Source of the DNA: Massiliimalia timonensis
GTDB lineage: Bacteria > Bacillota > Clostridia > Oscillospirales > Ruminococcaceae
Direction: 5' to 3'
Assembly: GCF_900186585.1 (NCBI RefSeq)
Contig: NZ_FYDD01000003.1
Span: forward strand, 496,001 to 560,000
DNA: 64,000 nucleotides
In this document: positions 45,066 through 53,639 of the stretch, one piece after another
How the letters are laid out: each line of letters opens with the position of its first letter
Numbering within the stretch: position 1 is the first letter of the stretch
Position numbers and translations under genes: made by a program
The notes under the pieces: generated by a model
Databases searched by the model: none
The model's input: the letters and a program-made list of their open reading frames with translations, nothing else
What the model was told of the DNA's origin: nothing

Positions 45066-45441
45066 GGACAAAAGAAAGTATTTTTCCTGCTCTTTTTTAG
45101 AAGCTGCCCTTAGTCCCTTTCCTGAAAAAAGCGGGATTGGGGAGGGCAGTTTTTTGTGTCTGCCCTAAACCTACATTGCCTGTGTACCTTTTAAAGGGCT
45201 GGTTTGATAGGAAGAAAAGACTGTTTTATTCCATACGGGAGAAGTAACCGGATTTGTGAGAAACGAAATATTTTCCTAAAAATCGTTCTTATTTGCTATT
45301 GATATTCTCTTAAAATCTTGCTATAATAAATTTGCTAAAAATATGTAATAAAAATTGGGCTGGTATGTAAAATAGTTCCAGTTTTTATGCGGGTAGTATT
45401 TCCAGCCAAAAAGGGCGGATAAAAATGAGGAGGAACCTGCG
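45066..45441 (+). promoter_or_regulatory. Terminator and separate promoter before isomerase paralogue B
   Basis: A terminator-like stem with arms CTGCCCT/AGGGCAG and a T run lies at 45103-45155. TTGATA (45299-45304) and TATAAT (45322-45327) with a 17-base spacer form a strong promoter, so paralogue B is its own transcript. AAACGAAAT and AAATCGTT (near 45261-45287) lie just upstream and resemble the AACGAAA motifs of the two ABC operon leaders. No gene is seen. Confidence 0.75.
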
Positions 45442-46272
45442 ATGAAAAAATTTCCAATCGGGCTGCAAGTGTACACGGTTCGGGATGCGGCTGAAAAAGA
45501 CTTTAAAAAGACTATGGAAGAAGTCAAAGCAATGGGGTATGATTTTGTAGAGCTGGCAGGGCTTTACGGACAGTCCCCGGAAACAGTAAAACAAATTTTG
45601 GATGAAGTGGGGATCAACGCTTTGTCTGCCCATGTTCCGTTGGTAGAACTGATGGGGGACATGGAAAAAGTAGTTTCTGATTATACGGAAGTGATCGGCT
45701 GTAAATTTATTGTTGTACCGTTTTTGCCGGATGAACTCCGTCCAAAAACAGAAGGCTTTGCCACAGTTATGGAAGTGCTTCCGAAGCTGGGCGAAGTTTG
45801 CAATAAACACAACGCTACCCTGCTGTACCACAACCATGACTTTGAATTTGTAAAAATGGATGATGGACAATACGCACTGGATTATATGTATGCAACTGTT
45901 CCGGCAAACCTTTTACAGACAGAGCTGGATTGCTGTTGGATCAACGTGGCCGGGGAAAATCCGTCTGAATACATTAAAAAATATGCGGGCCGCTGCCCGG
46001 TCGTTCACCTGAAGGATTTCTACAAAGAGGGGAAACCTGCCAACATGTATGAACTGATCGGCGAAGAAGACAAGAAGAGCGACGAAGCAGGGGAAGGGGT
46101 GTTTGAGTTCCGTCCGGTTGGGCACGGAATGCAAGACTTCCCAAGCATTTTAAAAGCTTCCGAGGAAAGCGGCGCCGAATATGTTGTAGTAGAACAAGAC
46201 CTTTCCTACAACCGCACCTCTTTAGAAGCTGCGAAGATGAGCATTGACTATCTCCATTCGATTGGATTATAA
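45442..46272 (+). CDS. Sugar phosphate isomerase/epimerase (paralogue B)
   Basis: This 276-residue TIM barrel (MKKFPIGLQVYTVRDAAEKDFKKTM) is nearly parallel to paralogue A over its whole length. It shares DFVELAGLYGQ, LLYHNHDFEFVKM, LLQTELDCCWINVAGENPSEYI and CPVVHLKDFYKEG. The same metal ligands are present. AGGAGG precedes the ATG. It is transcribed from its own promoter, suggesting a different timing or substrate from paralogue A. Confidence 0.88.
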   Translation: MKKFPIGLQVYTVRDAAEKDFKKTMEEVKAMGYDFVELAGLYGQSPETVKQILDEVGINALSAHVPLVELMGDMEKVVSDYTEVIGCKFIVVPFLPDELRPKTEGFATVMEVLPKLGEVCNKHNATLLYHNHDFEFVKMDDGQYALDYMYATVPANLLQTELDCCWINVAGENPSEYIKKYAGRCPVVHLKDFYKEGKPANMYELIGEEDKKSDEAGEGVFEFRPVGHGMQDFPSILKASEESGAEYVVVEQDLSYNRTSLEAAKMSIDYLHSIGL

Positions 46273-46280
46273 GAAACGAA

Positions 46281-46316
46281 AAAACACCTGTGAGAACGAT
46301 TCCCACAGGTGTTTTT
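46281..46316. terminator. Terminator after isomerase paralogue B
   Basis: Stem AAAACACCTGTG/CCACAGGTGTTTTT with a T run follows the stop codon. It closes the sugar locus. Confidence 0.9.
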
Positions 46317-46388
46317 ATATAGTCTATACTCATTTTGGAAACAGAAAGCGGATTGGTTCCATCATGTTTTTGTGGCCAAGGGAGTCCT

Positions 46389-47096
46389 TTATCCCTCCAG
46401 CTTCCAGCCATAATCGTCATGGTAGATCATCTGCTTTGTCATCCCTCCGTCAATGCAGATGTTTTCCCCGGTAATAAATCCGGCCTGCTCCGAACATAAA
46501 AACAGCACCATATTGGCAATATCCAAAGGATTCCCTACCCGGCGTACGGGATGCTGAAGGGCATCCGGTCCGGCGTATTGCCGGAAGCTTGTATCGATCC
46601 AGCCCGGTGAGATCGAATTTACACGTACTTTCCCTGCCAGGCTGACCGACAGCGCATGGGTCAGCGCGGAAATCCCGCCCTTTGCGGCGGTATAGCTTTC
46701 GGTATTCGGCTGGCTCATACGATCACGGGAGGAAGAGATATTGACGATCGACGCCCCAGCGGAAAAGTGGGGGAGAAACAGCTTTGACAAATAAAATGGA
46801 GCGGTTACTCCAACCTTCAGCGCATATTCAAATTCTTGGTAGGTACAGGTATCGATCCCTTTGGTAATGGGTAATGCGTTGTTCACAAGGTAATCCACCC
46901 GGCCAAAATCAGAGATGACCTGCTTCACAAAGCGAATTAAAACCTGCTCCTCTGACAGATCCCCGACAAAATATGGGTTTGGCTTTTGGTCGATGATACA
47001 GACATTGGCACCATGCTTGGAAAACTCCTCCGCGATCGTTTTCCCGATGCCGCCTGCCCCGCCGGTAACCACGGCAACCTTATCTTGAAAATCCAT
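46389..47096 (-). CDS. Short-chain dehydrogenase/reductase
   Basis: This 235-residue SDR oxidoreductase has the cofactor motif VAVVTGGAGGIGKTIA (TGxxxGIG), the NNA motif in VDYLVNNALPIT, the catalytic Ser in IVNISSSRDR, and Tyr and Lys in SYTAAKGG. The C-terminus contains the usual ITGENICIDGGMT. The substrate is unknown. The start MDFQDKVAVV at 47096 follows GGAGG. The longer reading frame runs through the promoter region and the divergent gene. Confidence 0.92.
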   Translation of the reverse strand: MDFQDKVAVVTGGAGGIGKTIAEEFSKHGANVCIIDQKPNPYFVGDLSEEQVLIRFVKQVISDFGRVDYLVNNALPITKGIDTCTYQEFEYALKVGVTAPFYLSKLFLPHFSAGASIVNISSSRDRMSQPNTESYTAAKGGISALTHALSVSLAGKVRVNSISPGWIDTSFRQYAGPDALQHPVRRVGNPLDIANMVLFLCSEQAGFITGENICIDGGMTKQMIYHDDYGWKLEG

Positions 47097-47259
47097 GCTG
47101 TTACCTCCTTTTTGAAAATTATACCACATTTTTTGAGGGGATTCAGCCTTTTTTGAAAGATCGTTTCCGAAATGTGATATAGTCACGGTTTTCGGCCGTA
47201 AGGCAGCGTATACTAAAAAACAAGAACAAAAGACGAATAGACTGTGAGGCGAAGAAGAA

Positions 47260-47568
47260 ATGAATTTATTGAATTTATTCCAGAGGCCGGATATTAACCA
47301 GTTGGCAAAGGAAGCACAAAACGACCCGGAGATCGCTTTGATCGATGTGCGGACAGATGATGAATATGAAACGGAGCATATCCCCGGAAGCATCCATTTA
47401 GAGCTTTCCAAAGCAAACGAATTGCCGGACCTGATCCCGGATTTGGAGCACAAAATCTATGTATACTGCCACAGCGGAATGCGCAGCGAACAGGCCTGTG
47501 CGATCTTCCAGAACATGGGGTATCAGAATGTGACCAATATCGGCGGAATCGCATCCTGGAAAGGCTGA
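47260..47568 (+). CDS. Single-domain rhodanese-like protein
   Basis: This 102-residue protein is one rhodanese domain with the persulfide-carrying Cys at about residue 70 in VYCHSGMRSEQA and the N-terminal motif ALIDVRTDDEYETEHIPGSIHL. It transfers or carries sulfane sulfur. A CoA-disulfide-reductase/rhodanese fusion follows 29 bases later, so both probably act on the same sulfur species. Confidence 0.9.
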   Translation: MNLLNLFQRPDINQLAKEAQNDPEIALIDVRTDDEYETEHIPGSIHLELSKANELPDLIPDLEHKIYVYCHSGMRSEQACAIFQNMGYQNVTNIGGIASWKG

Positions 47569-47597
47569 TCCATATTGAGAGAAGGGAGAACACAAAG

Positions 47598-49292
47598 ATG
47601 AAAGTTGTAATTATCGGAGGGGTAGCCGGCGGAGCGACCGCGGCGGCACGGCTGCGCAGGCTGAATGAAGAAGCCCAGATCATTATTTTAGAACGGGGCG
47701 GGTATATTTCTTACGCAAACTGTGGGCTGCCTTACTATATCGGCGGAGAGATCACCGAAAAAAACGCTTTGACCCTGCAAACCCCGCAGAGCTTTTTCGC
47801 GCGGTTTCGGATCGACGTGCGGGTGAAAAACGAAGCGGTACAGATTTTGCCGGACGAGAAAAAGGTCATCGTCCGCAGGCTTGACGACGGCAGTGAATAT
47901 GAGGAAACCTATGATAAGCTGATCCTTTCGCCGGGGGCGAAACCGGTGAAGCCGCCGCTTCCCGGGATAGACGGAAAACGAATCTTTACCCTGCGGAGCG
48001 TGGAAGACACCTTTTTATTAGATGAATTTATTAAACGCGAACAACCCAAACGGGCGGTTGTGATAGGCGGCGGCTTTATCGGCCTGGAAATGGCGGAAAA
48101 CTTAAAAAATCTTGGTCTGGAAGTAACAGTTGTAGAGCGGTTGAACCAGGTTATGACCCCGCTCGATTATGATATGGCGTGCAGCGTGCATGGGTATTTG
48201 CAGAAAAAGGGGATCCGTCTGCTCCGTTCCAAAGCAGTGACCGGCTTTGAAGAACAGGAACACGGGATTTCCACCCTGCTGGAAAACGGAGAAGCTGTAG
48301 AAGCTGATTTGGTGGTGCTTGCGATCGGCGTTGCGCCAGAGACCGCCTTGGCGGAGAAATCCGGCTTGGAACTTGGCGCACGCGGGTCGATCGTGGTGAA
48401 CGACCGGATGGAAACCTCTGTTCCGGACATCTACGCTGTAGGGGATGCGGTAGAGCTTGTGCACTACGTCAGCGGAAGGAAGACCCTGATCCCGCTGGCC
48501 GGCCCTGCCAACAAACAGGGCAGGATCGCGGCGGACAACATCTGCGGCGGAGACAGCCATTTCCGCGGCGCACAGGGGACCTCAGTGCTGAAGCTGTTTG
48601 ACATGACCGTTGCGGCGACTGGATTGAACGAGGCCGCTGCTAAGGCTGCGGAAATTCCCTTTGATAAGGTAGTGACCTTTTCTCCTAATCATGCTACCTA
48701 TTACCCGGGAGCCAGCAACATGACCATCAAAACGCTTTTTGACCCGGGATCAGGAAAGATCCTAGGCGCGCAGATCGTAGGCTTTGACGGGGTAGATAAA
48801 AGGATCGACGTACTGGCAACAGCGATCCGGGCGGAGATGACAGCCGCTGATCTGGAGGAACTGGAGCTTGCCTATGCGCCGCCGTTCTCTTCGGCCAAGG
48901 ATCCGGTCAATATGGCTGGCTTTGTAATTGGGAATATCCTTGCCGGCCGGGTGAAGCAATACCATTGGCACGATTTAAAATCGCTTCCCAATGACGGGAG
49001 CGTGATCCGGCTGGATGTCCGTACCGATGCGGAATATCAGGCGGGACATATGGAGGGTACTGTACACATTCCAGTTGATGTCCTGCGCGAGCATTTAGGA
49101 GAATTGGACCGCAGCAAACCGATTTATGTAAACTGCCAAAGCGGATTGAGAAGCTATATCGCCTGCCGCATTTTGGCACAGCATGGATATGACTGCTATA
49201 ACTTCTCCGGAGGATATCGGTTTTACCAGCTGATTGAGCATGACGGCGGTTTTGATGAAGCGCCTGCTTACCCGTGCGGTGTAAAATTATAA
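47598..49292 (+). CDS. CoA-disulfide reductase-like FAD enzyme fused to rhodanese
   Basis: This 564-residue protein has an FAD-binding motif (VVIIGGVAGGATAAARLRRL) and the redox cysteine at about residue 42 in SYANCGLPYYIGG, as in CoA-disulfide and persulfide reductases. An NAD-binding VVIGGGFIGLEMAENL and an FAD-binding IYAVGDAVE follow. The C-terminal 90 residues are a rhodanese domain with Cys near 513 (VNCQSGLRSY). This matches the CoADR-RHD form that reduces CoA-persulfide or polysulfide with NAD(P)H. A strong terminator follows. Confidence 0.93.
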   Translation: MKVVIIGGVAGGATAAARLRRLNEEAQIIILERGGYISYANCGLPYYIGGEITEKNALTLQTPQSFFARFRIDVRVKNEAVQILPDEKKVIVRRLDDGSEYEETYDKLILSPGAKPVKPPLPGIDGKRIFTLRSVEDTFLLDEFIKREQPKRAVVIGGGFIGLEMAENLKNLGLEVTVVERLNQVMTPLDYDMACSVHGYLQKKGIRLLRSKAVTGFEEQEHGISTLLENGEAVEADLVVLAIGVAPETALAEKSGLELGARGSIVVNDRMETSVPDIYAVGDAVELVHYVSGRKTLIPLAGPANKQGRIAADNICGGDSHFRGAQGTSVLKLFDMTVAATGLNEAAAKAAEIPFDKVVTFSPNHATYYPGASNMTIKTLFDPGSGKILGAQIVGFDGVDKRIDVLATAIRAEMTAADLEELELAYAPPFSSAKDPVNMAGFVIGNILAGRVKQYHWHDLKSLPNDGSVIRLDVRTDAEYQAGHMEGTVHIPVDVLREHLGELDRSKPIYVNCQSGLRSYIACRILAQHGYDCYNFSGGYRFYQLIEHDGGFDEAPAYPCGVKL

Positions 49293-49302
49293 CGATCCAT
49301 GT

Positions 49303-49342
49303 AAAAAGGGCAGACCTTAAAGCTTAGGGCCTGCCCTTTTTT
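49303..49342. terminator. Terminator after the CoADR-rhodanese gene
   Basis: Arms AAAAAGGGCAG and CTGCCCTTTTTT form a strong stem with a T run directly downstream of the stop codon. Confidence 0.9.
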
Positions 49343-49419
49343 GCTGGATATGGTAGAATAAAAATAACTTGTGATATTTCTCTCTTTTGGGAGTCTTATA
49401 GGTGGCTAGAGGTGATGGG

Positions 49420-49902
49420 ATGACAGATTTTGAGGAGATCTACACGCAGTATTTTGAAGATGTGTTCCGCTATCTTAGGGGATTGACGGCCGATGAGGCA
49501 TTGTCTGAAGAATTGACCGAGGAAACATTTTTCAAAGCGCTCCGTTCCCTGGAGCAGTTTGAAGGAAAATGTGACGTGCGGGTATGGCTGTGCCAAATTG
49601 CAAAAAACAGTTATTTTTCCTATCTGAAAAAACAAAAGCGAATTTCTGGGGAAGGATCGCCGGAGATGCTGACAGTGAGCGGAGAGGATTTGGAAAAGCT
49701 GTTTGCGGACAAGGAACTGGCATTTCAGCTCCACCGGTGTTTGCATGACCTGAAAGAGCCATATAAGGAGGTTTTTTCACTTCGTGTATTTGGGGAGCTT
49801 TCCTTTGGGAAAATTGCCATGCTGTTTGGCAAAACCGAGCATTGGGCCTGCGTGACCTATCACCGGGCAAAGGAAAAGATCCAGAAAGGGATGGAGGAAT
49901 GA
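49420..49902 (+). CDS. ECF-type RNA polymerase sigma factor
   Basis: This 160-residue protein has sigma region 2 (MTDFEEIYTQYFEDVFRYLRGLTADEALSEELTEETFFKAL) and region 4 (LKEPYKEVFSLRVFGELSFGKIAMLFGKTEHWACVTYHRAKEKI). The ATG at 49420 follows GAGGTG and is preferred to the GTG at 49402. The zinc-finger anti-sigma gene starts inside its stop codon, so the pair is translated together and forms a signalling switch. Its targets are not evident. Confidence 0.9.
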   Translation: MTDFEEIYTQYFEDVFRYLRGLTADEALSEELTEETFFKALRSLEQFEGKCDVRVWLCQIAKNSYFSYLKKQKRISGEGSPEMLTVSGEDLEKLFADKELAFQLHRCLHDLKEPYKEVFSLRVFGELSFGKIAMLFGKTEHWACVTYHRAKEKIQKGMEE

Positions 49903-50498
49903 AGATGAAAATAAACTGTAATATTATCCGAGACCTACTGCCGCTGTATGTGGAGGGGATAGCAAGTGAAGAAAGCCGGGAACTGGTGGAAGAACATCTG
50001 GAAGAATGCGGAGAATGCCGCGAAAGGTGCGAATGCATGAAATGCCCACAGCCTCAGCCACCGGTTCAGCAAGTCGGGCAGCTAAAGCGGCTGAAACGGG
50101 TCTTGCTGCAGCATACGTTAAGCATTGTAATGATTGTAGTGTTTTTGACTGTTGCGGCGATGATTTTGATTCAGGGGCTCTTTTTTGTAAAGCCCGATGA
50201 AGCCTTTGGCTATACGTTGCTATGCTTTTATCTAATCCTGCCTGTTACGGCATTTGTCTGCTCTTTGGTGTTAGGATTGGGGAAGTCTGCCATCAAGTGG
50301 TTTGCTCCCATTGTGTTTGGAGGGGTAGGGGTCTTGATTCCGATGTTTTTTTTCAGAAATTTTGATGGTATCGCGTTGTTTTTTGCGCTGATCCCCTCAC
50401 TGATCGGGTTGGGATTGGGAAGTATTATTTTTTTCAGTAAAAGGGCATGGAACAGACGGAAGAGGCAGAAGCGAGCCAATACAAACTTCGGGAAATAG
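49899..50498 (+). CDS. Zinc-finger anti-sigma factor, membrane anchored
   Basis: This 199-residue protein begins MKMKINCNIIRDLLPLYVEGIASEESRELVEEHLEECGECRE. The H-x3-C-x2-C zinc-binding motif (HLEECGEC) is that of ZAS anti-sigma domains. Four hydrophobic segments follow (near 73-93, 105-127, 135-152 and 160-180). It probably holds the upstream sigma factor at the membrane until a signal arrives. The ATGA overlap with the sigma gene supports the pair. Confidence 0.88.
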   Translation: MKMKINCNIIRDLLPLYVEGIASEESRELVEEHLEECGECRERCECMKCPQPQPPVQQVGQLKRLKRVLLQHTLSIVMIVVFLTVAAMILIQGLFFVKPDEAFGYTLLCFYLILPVTAFVCSLVLGLGKSAIKWFAPIVFGGVGVLIPMFFFRNFDGIALFFALIPSLIGLGLGSIIFFSKRAWNRRKRQKRANTNFGK

Positions 50499-50521
50499 CT
50501 TGGCTGATTCTATTTTGAGGT

Positions 50522-50582
50522 TTTACTTGCCGTTTACATGAAGTTTACCAAGAGTTGATAGTTGCACGATTCAGATTATGTT
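50522..50582 (+). promoter_or_regulatory. PhoP-box-like array and promoter before the Na/Pi transporter
   Basis: Direct repeats TTTACT (50522), TTTACA (50533), TTTACC (50544) and TTGATA (50555) recur exactly every 11 bases, the pattern of Bacillus PhoP boxes (TT-A/C/T-ACA with 5-base spacers). The last repeat is also a -35 for TATGTT (50577-50582, 16-base spacer). The downstream gene is a phosphate transporter, which suits Pho control. Confidence 0.65.
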
Positions 50583-50657
50583 AACCTTAATATCGCAAGG
50601 TTTGTTTTTTGAAAGATCTTGTCGGATGAATTTTGAAGATTAAAGGGGAACATAATC

Positions 50658-52334
50658 ATGAAAATCACAGATATTATTAGCCTGCTGGGTGGGCTGGCAC
50701 TTTTTCTGTATGGGATGCAGATGATGAGTACCGGTTTAGAAGCGGCGGCAGGAAACCGCATGAAGCAGATTTTGGAAAAGCTTACTTCCAACCGGCTTTT
50801 AGGCGTGATCGTTGGGGCGGGGATCACCGCGATCATCCAGTCCTCTTCCGCTACGACAGTTATGGTAGTGGGGTTTGTGAACTCTGGCATGATGACGTTA
50901 CGGCAGGCTGTTTGGATTATCATGGGAGCGAATATTGGGACTACGATCACAGGACAGCTGATTGCTTTGGACATCGGTACATTAGCTCCTTTGTTTGCAT
51001 TTTTGGGCGTTGTGATGGTTGTCTTTATCAAAAATGTAAAGTCACATCACTATGGACAGATCATTGCAGGACTAGGTGTTTTGTTCATTGGGATGGAAAT
51101 GATGAGCGGCGCAATGGTTCCCCTAAGAGAATCGGAAGCCTTTATTTCCCTGATGACGCAGTTCAGCAATCCGCTTTTGGGAATCCTGGCCGGTATGGTA
51201 TTTACTGCGATCATCCAGTCTTCCTCTGCTTCTGTCGGGATTTTGCAGACGTTGGCGAGAAGCGGACTTATTGGACTTCCCAGTGCAGTGTATGTTCTGT
51301 TTGGACAGAATATTGGTACCTGTATTACAGCGGTGCTGGCTTCGATCGGAACCAGCCGAAATGCAAAGCGCACCACGATCATCCATTTGTTATTCAATCT
51401 GATCGGGACAACGCTGTTTACGGTAATTTGTTTAACACTGCCTTTGACTGATTTGATTGAATACCTGACTCCGGGAAAACCGGAAGCGCAAATTGCGAAT
51501 ATGCATACGCTGTTTAATGTGGTTACAACACTTCTTTTGTTACCGTTTGGAACTCTGCTGGCGAAACTGGCGCAGAAGATCCTGCCGGAATCAGCAGACG
51601 AGGCGAACCAGGAACACCATTTAATGTATTTAAAACCGCTTTCCGCTTCACCTGAATATCAGATCGGTTCTTCGGCGATCGCGTTAAATGGACTTTGGAA
51701 AGAGCTTTCCCGGATGCTTGGAATGGTGCGTTCCAATGTGGAGCAAAGCTTTGACACATTGCTTCACGAAAAGGAAAAGGGGAAACGCGCTGAAGAGATC
51801 AATGACCGCGAAGAATATATTGACTATTTGAATAAAGAAATTGCGGGATATATCTCTAATACGATCGCGATCGAAAGCAATGAAAAGGATTCCGCACTGA
51901 TCAGTGCATTTTTCAAAATGTCCTCTGATCTGGAAAGGATCGGGGACCATGCAATGAATCTGTTTGGATATAATAAACATTTAGAGCAGCAGCGGATCCA
52001 TTTGTCTGAGGCTGCAAAGAATGAAATTCAGCAGATGAAGGACACTGCCCTGGAAGCTTTGTCCTTGTTGCAGCGGGAAAATTTGACAGTCGCGCAGCGT
52101 TTGGAACGGATTGCCGCAATCGAGCAGAAGATGGATGATATGACAGTTGCTTTCCGTCAAAACCAATTTGAACGGATGCGCCATGGGGACTGCCAAAATG
52201 AATCCAGTGTTTTATATTCCGAAATGCTGACCGACTTTGAACGGATCGGGGACCATGTTTTAAACATTGGACAGATGATGGCAAACAATAATTTTCAACC
52301 GGAAGCGGAGAAAAAAGAGTTAGTGATAGCATAA
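50658..52334 (+). CDS. Na/Pi cotransporter family protein with PhoU-like tail
   Basis: This 558-residue protein has an N-terminal membrane domain (about 1-310) with two inverted QSSSA repeats, AIIQSSSATTVMVVGFVNSG and AIIQSSSASVGILQTLA, typical of NptA/YjbB Na+/phosphate cotransporters. The C-terminal 200 residues are helical and PhoU-like, with repeated ERIGDHAMNL and ERIGDHVLNI metal-binding motifs. It probably moves phosphate with Na+. The upstream PhoP-box-like repeats suggest induction at low phosphate. Confidence 0.93.
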   Translation: MKITDIISLLGGLALFLYGMQMMSTGLEAAAGNRMKQILEKLTSNRLLGVIVGAGITAIIQSSSATTVMVVGFVNSGMMTLRQAVWIIMGANIGTTITGQLIALDIGTLAPLFAFLGVVMVVFIKNVKSHHYGQIIAGLGVLFIGMEMMSGAMVPLRESEAFISLMTQFSNPLLGILAGMVFTAIIQSSSASVGILQTLARSGLIGLPSAVYVLFGQNIGTCITAVLASIGTSRNAKRTTIIHLLFNLIGTTLFTVICLTLPLTDLIEYLTPGKPEAQIANMHTLFNVVTTLLLLPFGTLLAKLAQKILPESADEANQEHHLMYLKPLSASPEYQIGSSAIALNGLWKELSRMLGMVRSNVEQSFDTLLHEKEKGKRAEEINDREEYIDYLNKEIAGYISNTIAIESNEKDSALISAFFKMSSDLERIGDHAMNLFGYNKHLEQQRIHLSEAAKNEIQQMKDTALEALSLLQRENLTVAQRLERIAAIEQKMDDMTVAFRQNQFERMRHGDCQNESSVLYSEMLTDFERIGDHVLNIGQMMANNNFQPEAEKKELVIA

Positions 52335-52342
52335 AATTTGAA

Positions 52343-52382
52343 ATCAACCCCCAGCAGATATTATCATCTGCTGGGGGTTGAT
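52343..52382. terminator. Terminator after the Na/Pi cotransporter gene
   Basis: A perfect 17-bp stem ATCAACCCCCAGCAGAT/ATCTGCTGGGGGTTGAT around a short loop follows the stop codon, with a T-rich tail. Confidence 0.88.
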
Positions 52383-52646
52383 TTATTCATAAGTACTGGA
52401 AATATGGCTGGCTAACCTTTTGGGTTTTATGGCTTGAATACAGCGGGCTGAAAGTTAGAAGCGTCCATCCCAAAAGGGAGGCTGTTTTGGAACCGATTGT
52501 AATTTAGTTTGCCGTCTTATTGAAAATATTCTCAAAAAAATTATTGAATTGTAAATGGAAACTATTGACAATGTGCAATGTTGTGATATAATATTGTTAT
52601 AAATATCGAAATAGAAATTTATAACAATATTGGTGAGTGAAATAAA
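52383..52646 (+). promoter_or_regulatory. sorC-type regulator promoter and palindromic operator
   Basis: TTGACA (52565-52570) and TATAAT (52587-52592) form a near-consensus promoter with a 16-base spacer. A perfect inverted repeat AATATTGTTATAAAT (52590-52604) and ATTTATAACAATATT (52617-52631) overlaps the -10 and the start of the transcript. It is a strong candidate operator for the SorC regulator encoded directly downstream. The rest of the stretch shows nothing notable. Confidence 0.75.
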
Positions 52647-53573
52647 ATGTTTGATAAATTTTTGTTAGCGGAGATAGCTAAGCTCTATTATATTGACCAA
52701 ATTAAACAAAAAGATATTGCAGAGATCTTTCATATGACCCCGATTCAAGTGTCGCGGCTTTTAAAAGTAGCTATTGACAGCAACATTATTCAATTCCATA
52801 TCACGATGCCGATAGAGGTCGATTTTGATTTAGGGAAAAAAATAAAGGATAAATACAAATTGAGGGAATGTGTTGTAGTAGATGAAGAAAATGATGGATT
52901 GATAGGTGTAAAGATCGCCCAATATACTGCAAAATTTGTATCTTCATTGCTGCAGGATGATACGATCATAGGGGTATCGTGGGGGAAGGGAATTTATGAG
53001 TTTGTAAAACAGCTTCCTTTTAGCAGGTTCCCAAATCTAAAAATAGTACAGCTGTCCGGGGGCTTTTTTTCTGAAAACAATTATATGGTCACCCCTGCGC
53101 ATATTGTTACAACTGCCTGTGAAAAACTGGGAGGTGTTCCGGTCTTTTTAAACGCCCCATTTTTTTCGCCGAATCTGGATACAAAAAATGAATTGCTCAA
53201 AGATGAAGGCATCTTAAAAATTTATGAACTGGCGGGCCGATCTGCGGTGAATATTATTGGGGCAAGTCCTCTTAAAAAAGAAAGTACGGTTTTTCAGGTG
53301 GGGATGGTATCTCCGGACGATATTGAAGAGCTGTCCAGTTTGAATGCGGTTGGTGACATCGCCGGATATTTTATTGATGAGAAAGGCGAACCGATTAAAT
53401 GGAGCAAGTCCGAGCTGTATAATGGTGTGCCGGTCGAACTGATCAGCCGCGCGCCTACCTCCCTTTGCATTGCCAGCGAACCGGAAAAGGAGATAGTGAT
53501 ACGGGCAAGTTTAAATAAAAAGTATTTTAACACGTTGATCACCAGTAAAAAATTGGCGCAAAGGCTTCTTTAA
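52647..53573 (+). CDS. SorC/DeoR-type sugar-binding transcriptional regulator
   Basis: This 308-residue protein has an N-terminal HTH (YYIDQIKQKDIAEIFHMTPIQVSRLLKVAI) and a C-terminal sugar-phosphate-binding domain (IGVSWGKGIYEFVKQL, then LSSLNAVGDIAGYFIDEKGEP), as in SorC, DeoR and CggR-like regulators. It probably senses a phosphorylated sugar and controls the following import and catabolic operon. GGTGAG precedes the ATG. The palindrome upstream suggests autoregulation. Confidence 0.92.
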   Translation: MFDKFLLAEIAKLYYIDQIKQKDIAEIFHMTPIQVSRLLKVAIDSNIIQFHITMPIEVDFDLGKKIKDKYKLRECVVVDEENDGLIGVKIAQYTAKFVSSLLQDDTIIGVSWGKGIYEFVKQLPFSRFPNLKIVQLSGGFFSENNYMVTPAHIVTTACEKLGGVPVFLNAPFFSPNLDTKNELLKDEGILKIYELAGRSAVNIIGASPLKKESTVFQVGMVSPDDIEELSSLNAVGDIAGYFIDEKGEPIKWSKSELYNGVPVELISRAPTSLCIASEPEKEIVIRASLNKKYFNTLITSKKLAQRLL

Positions 53574-53639
53574 TTGATTCAAAAACAGGTCAGTCTGTTT
53601 TGAATATACGTTACTATAATAAAAAACGGAGGTCAAATC

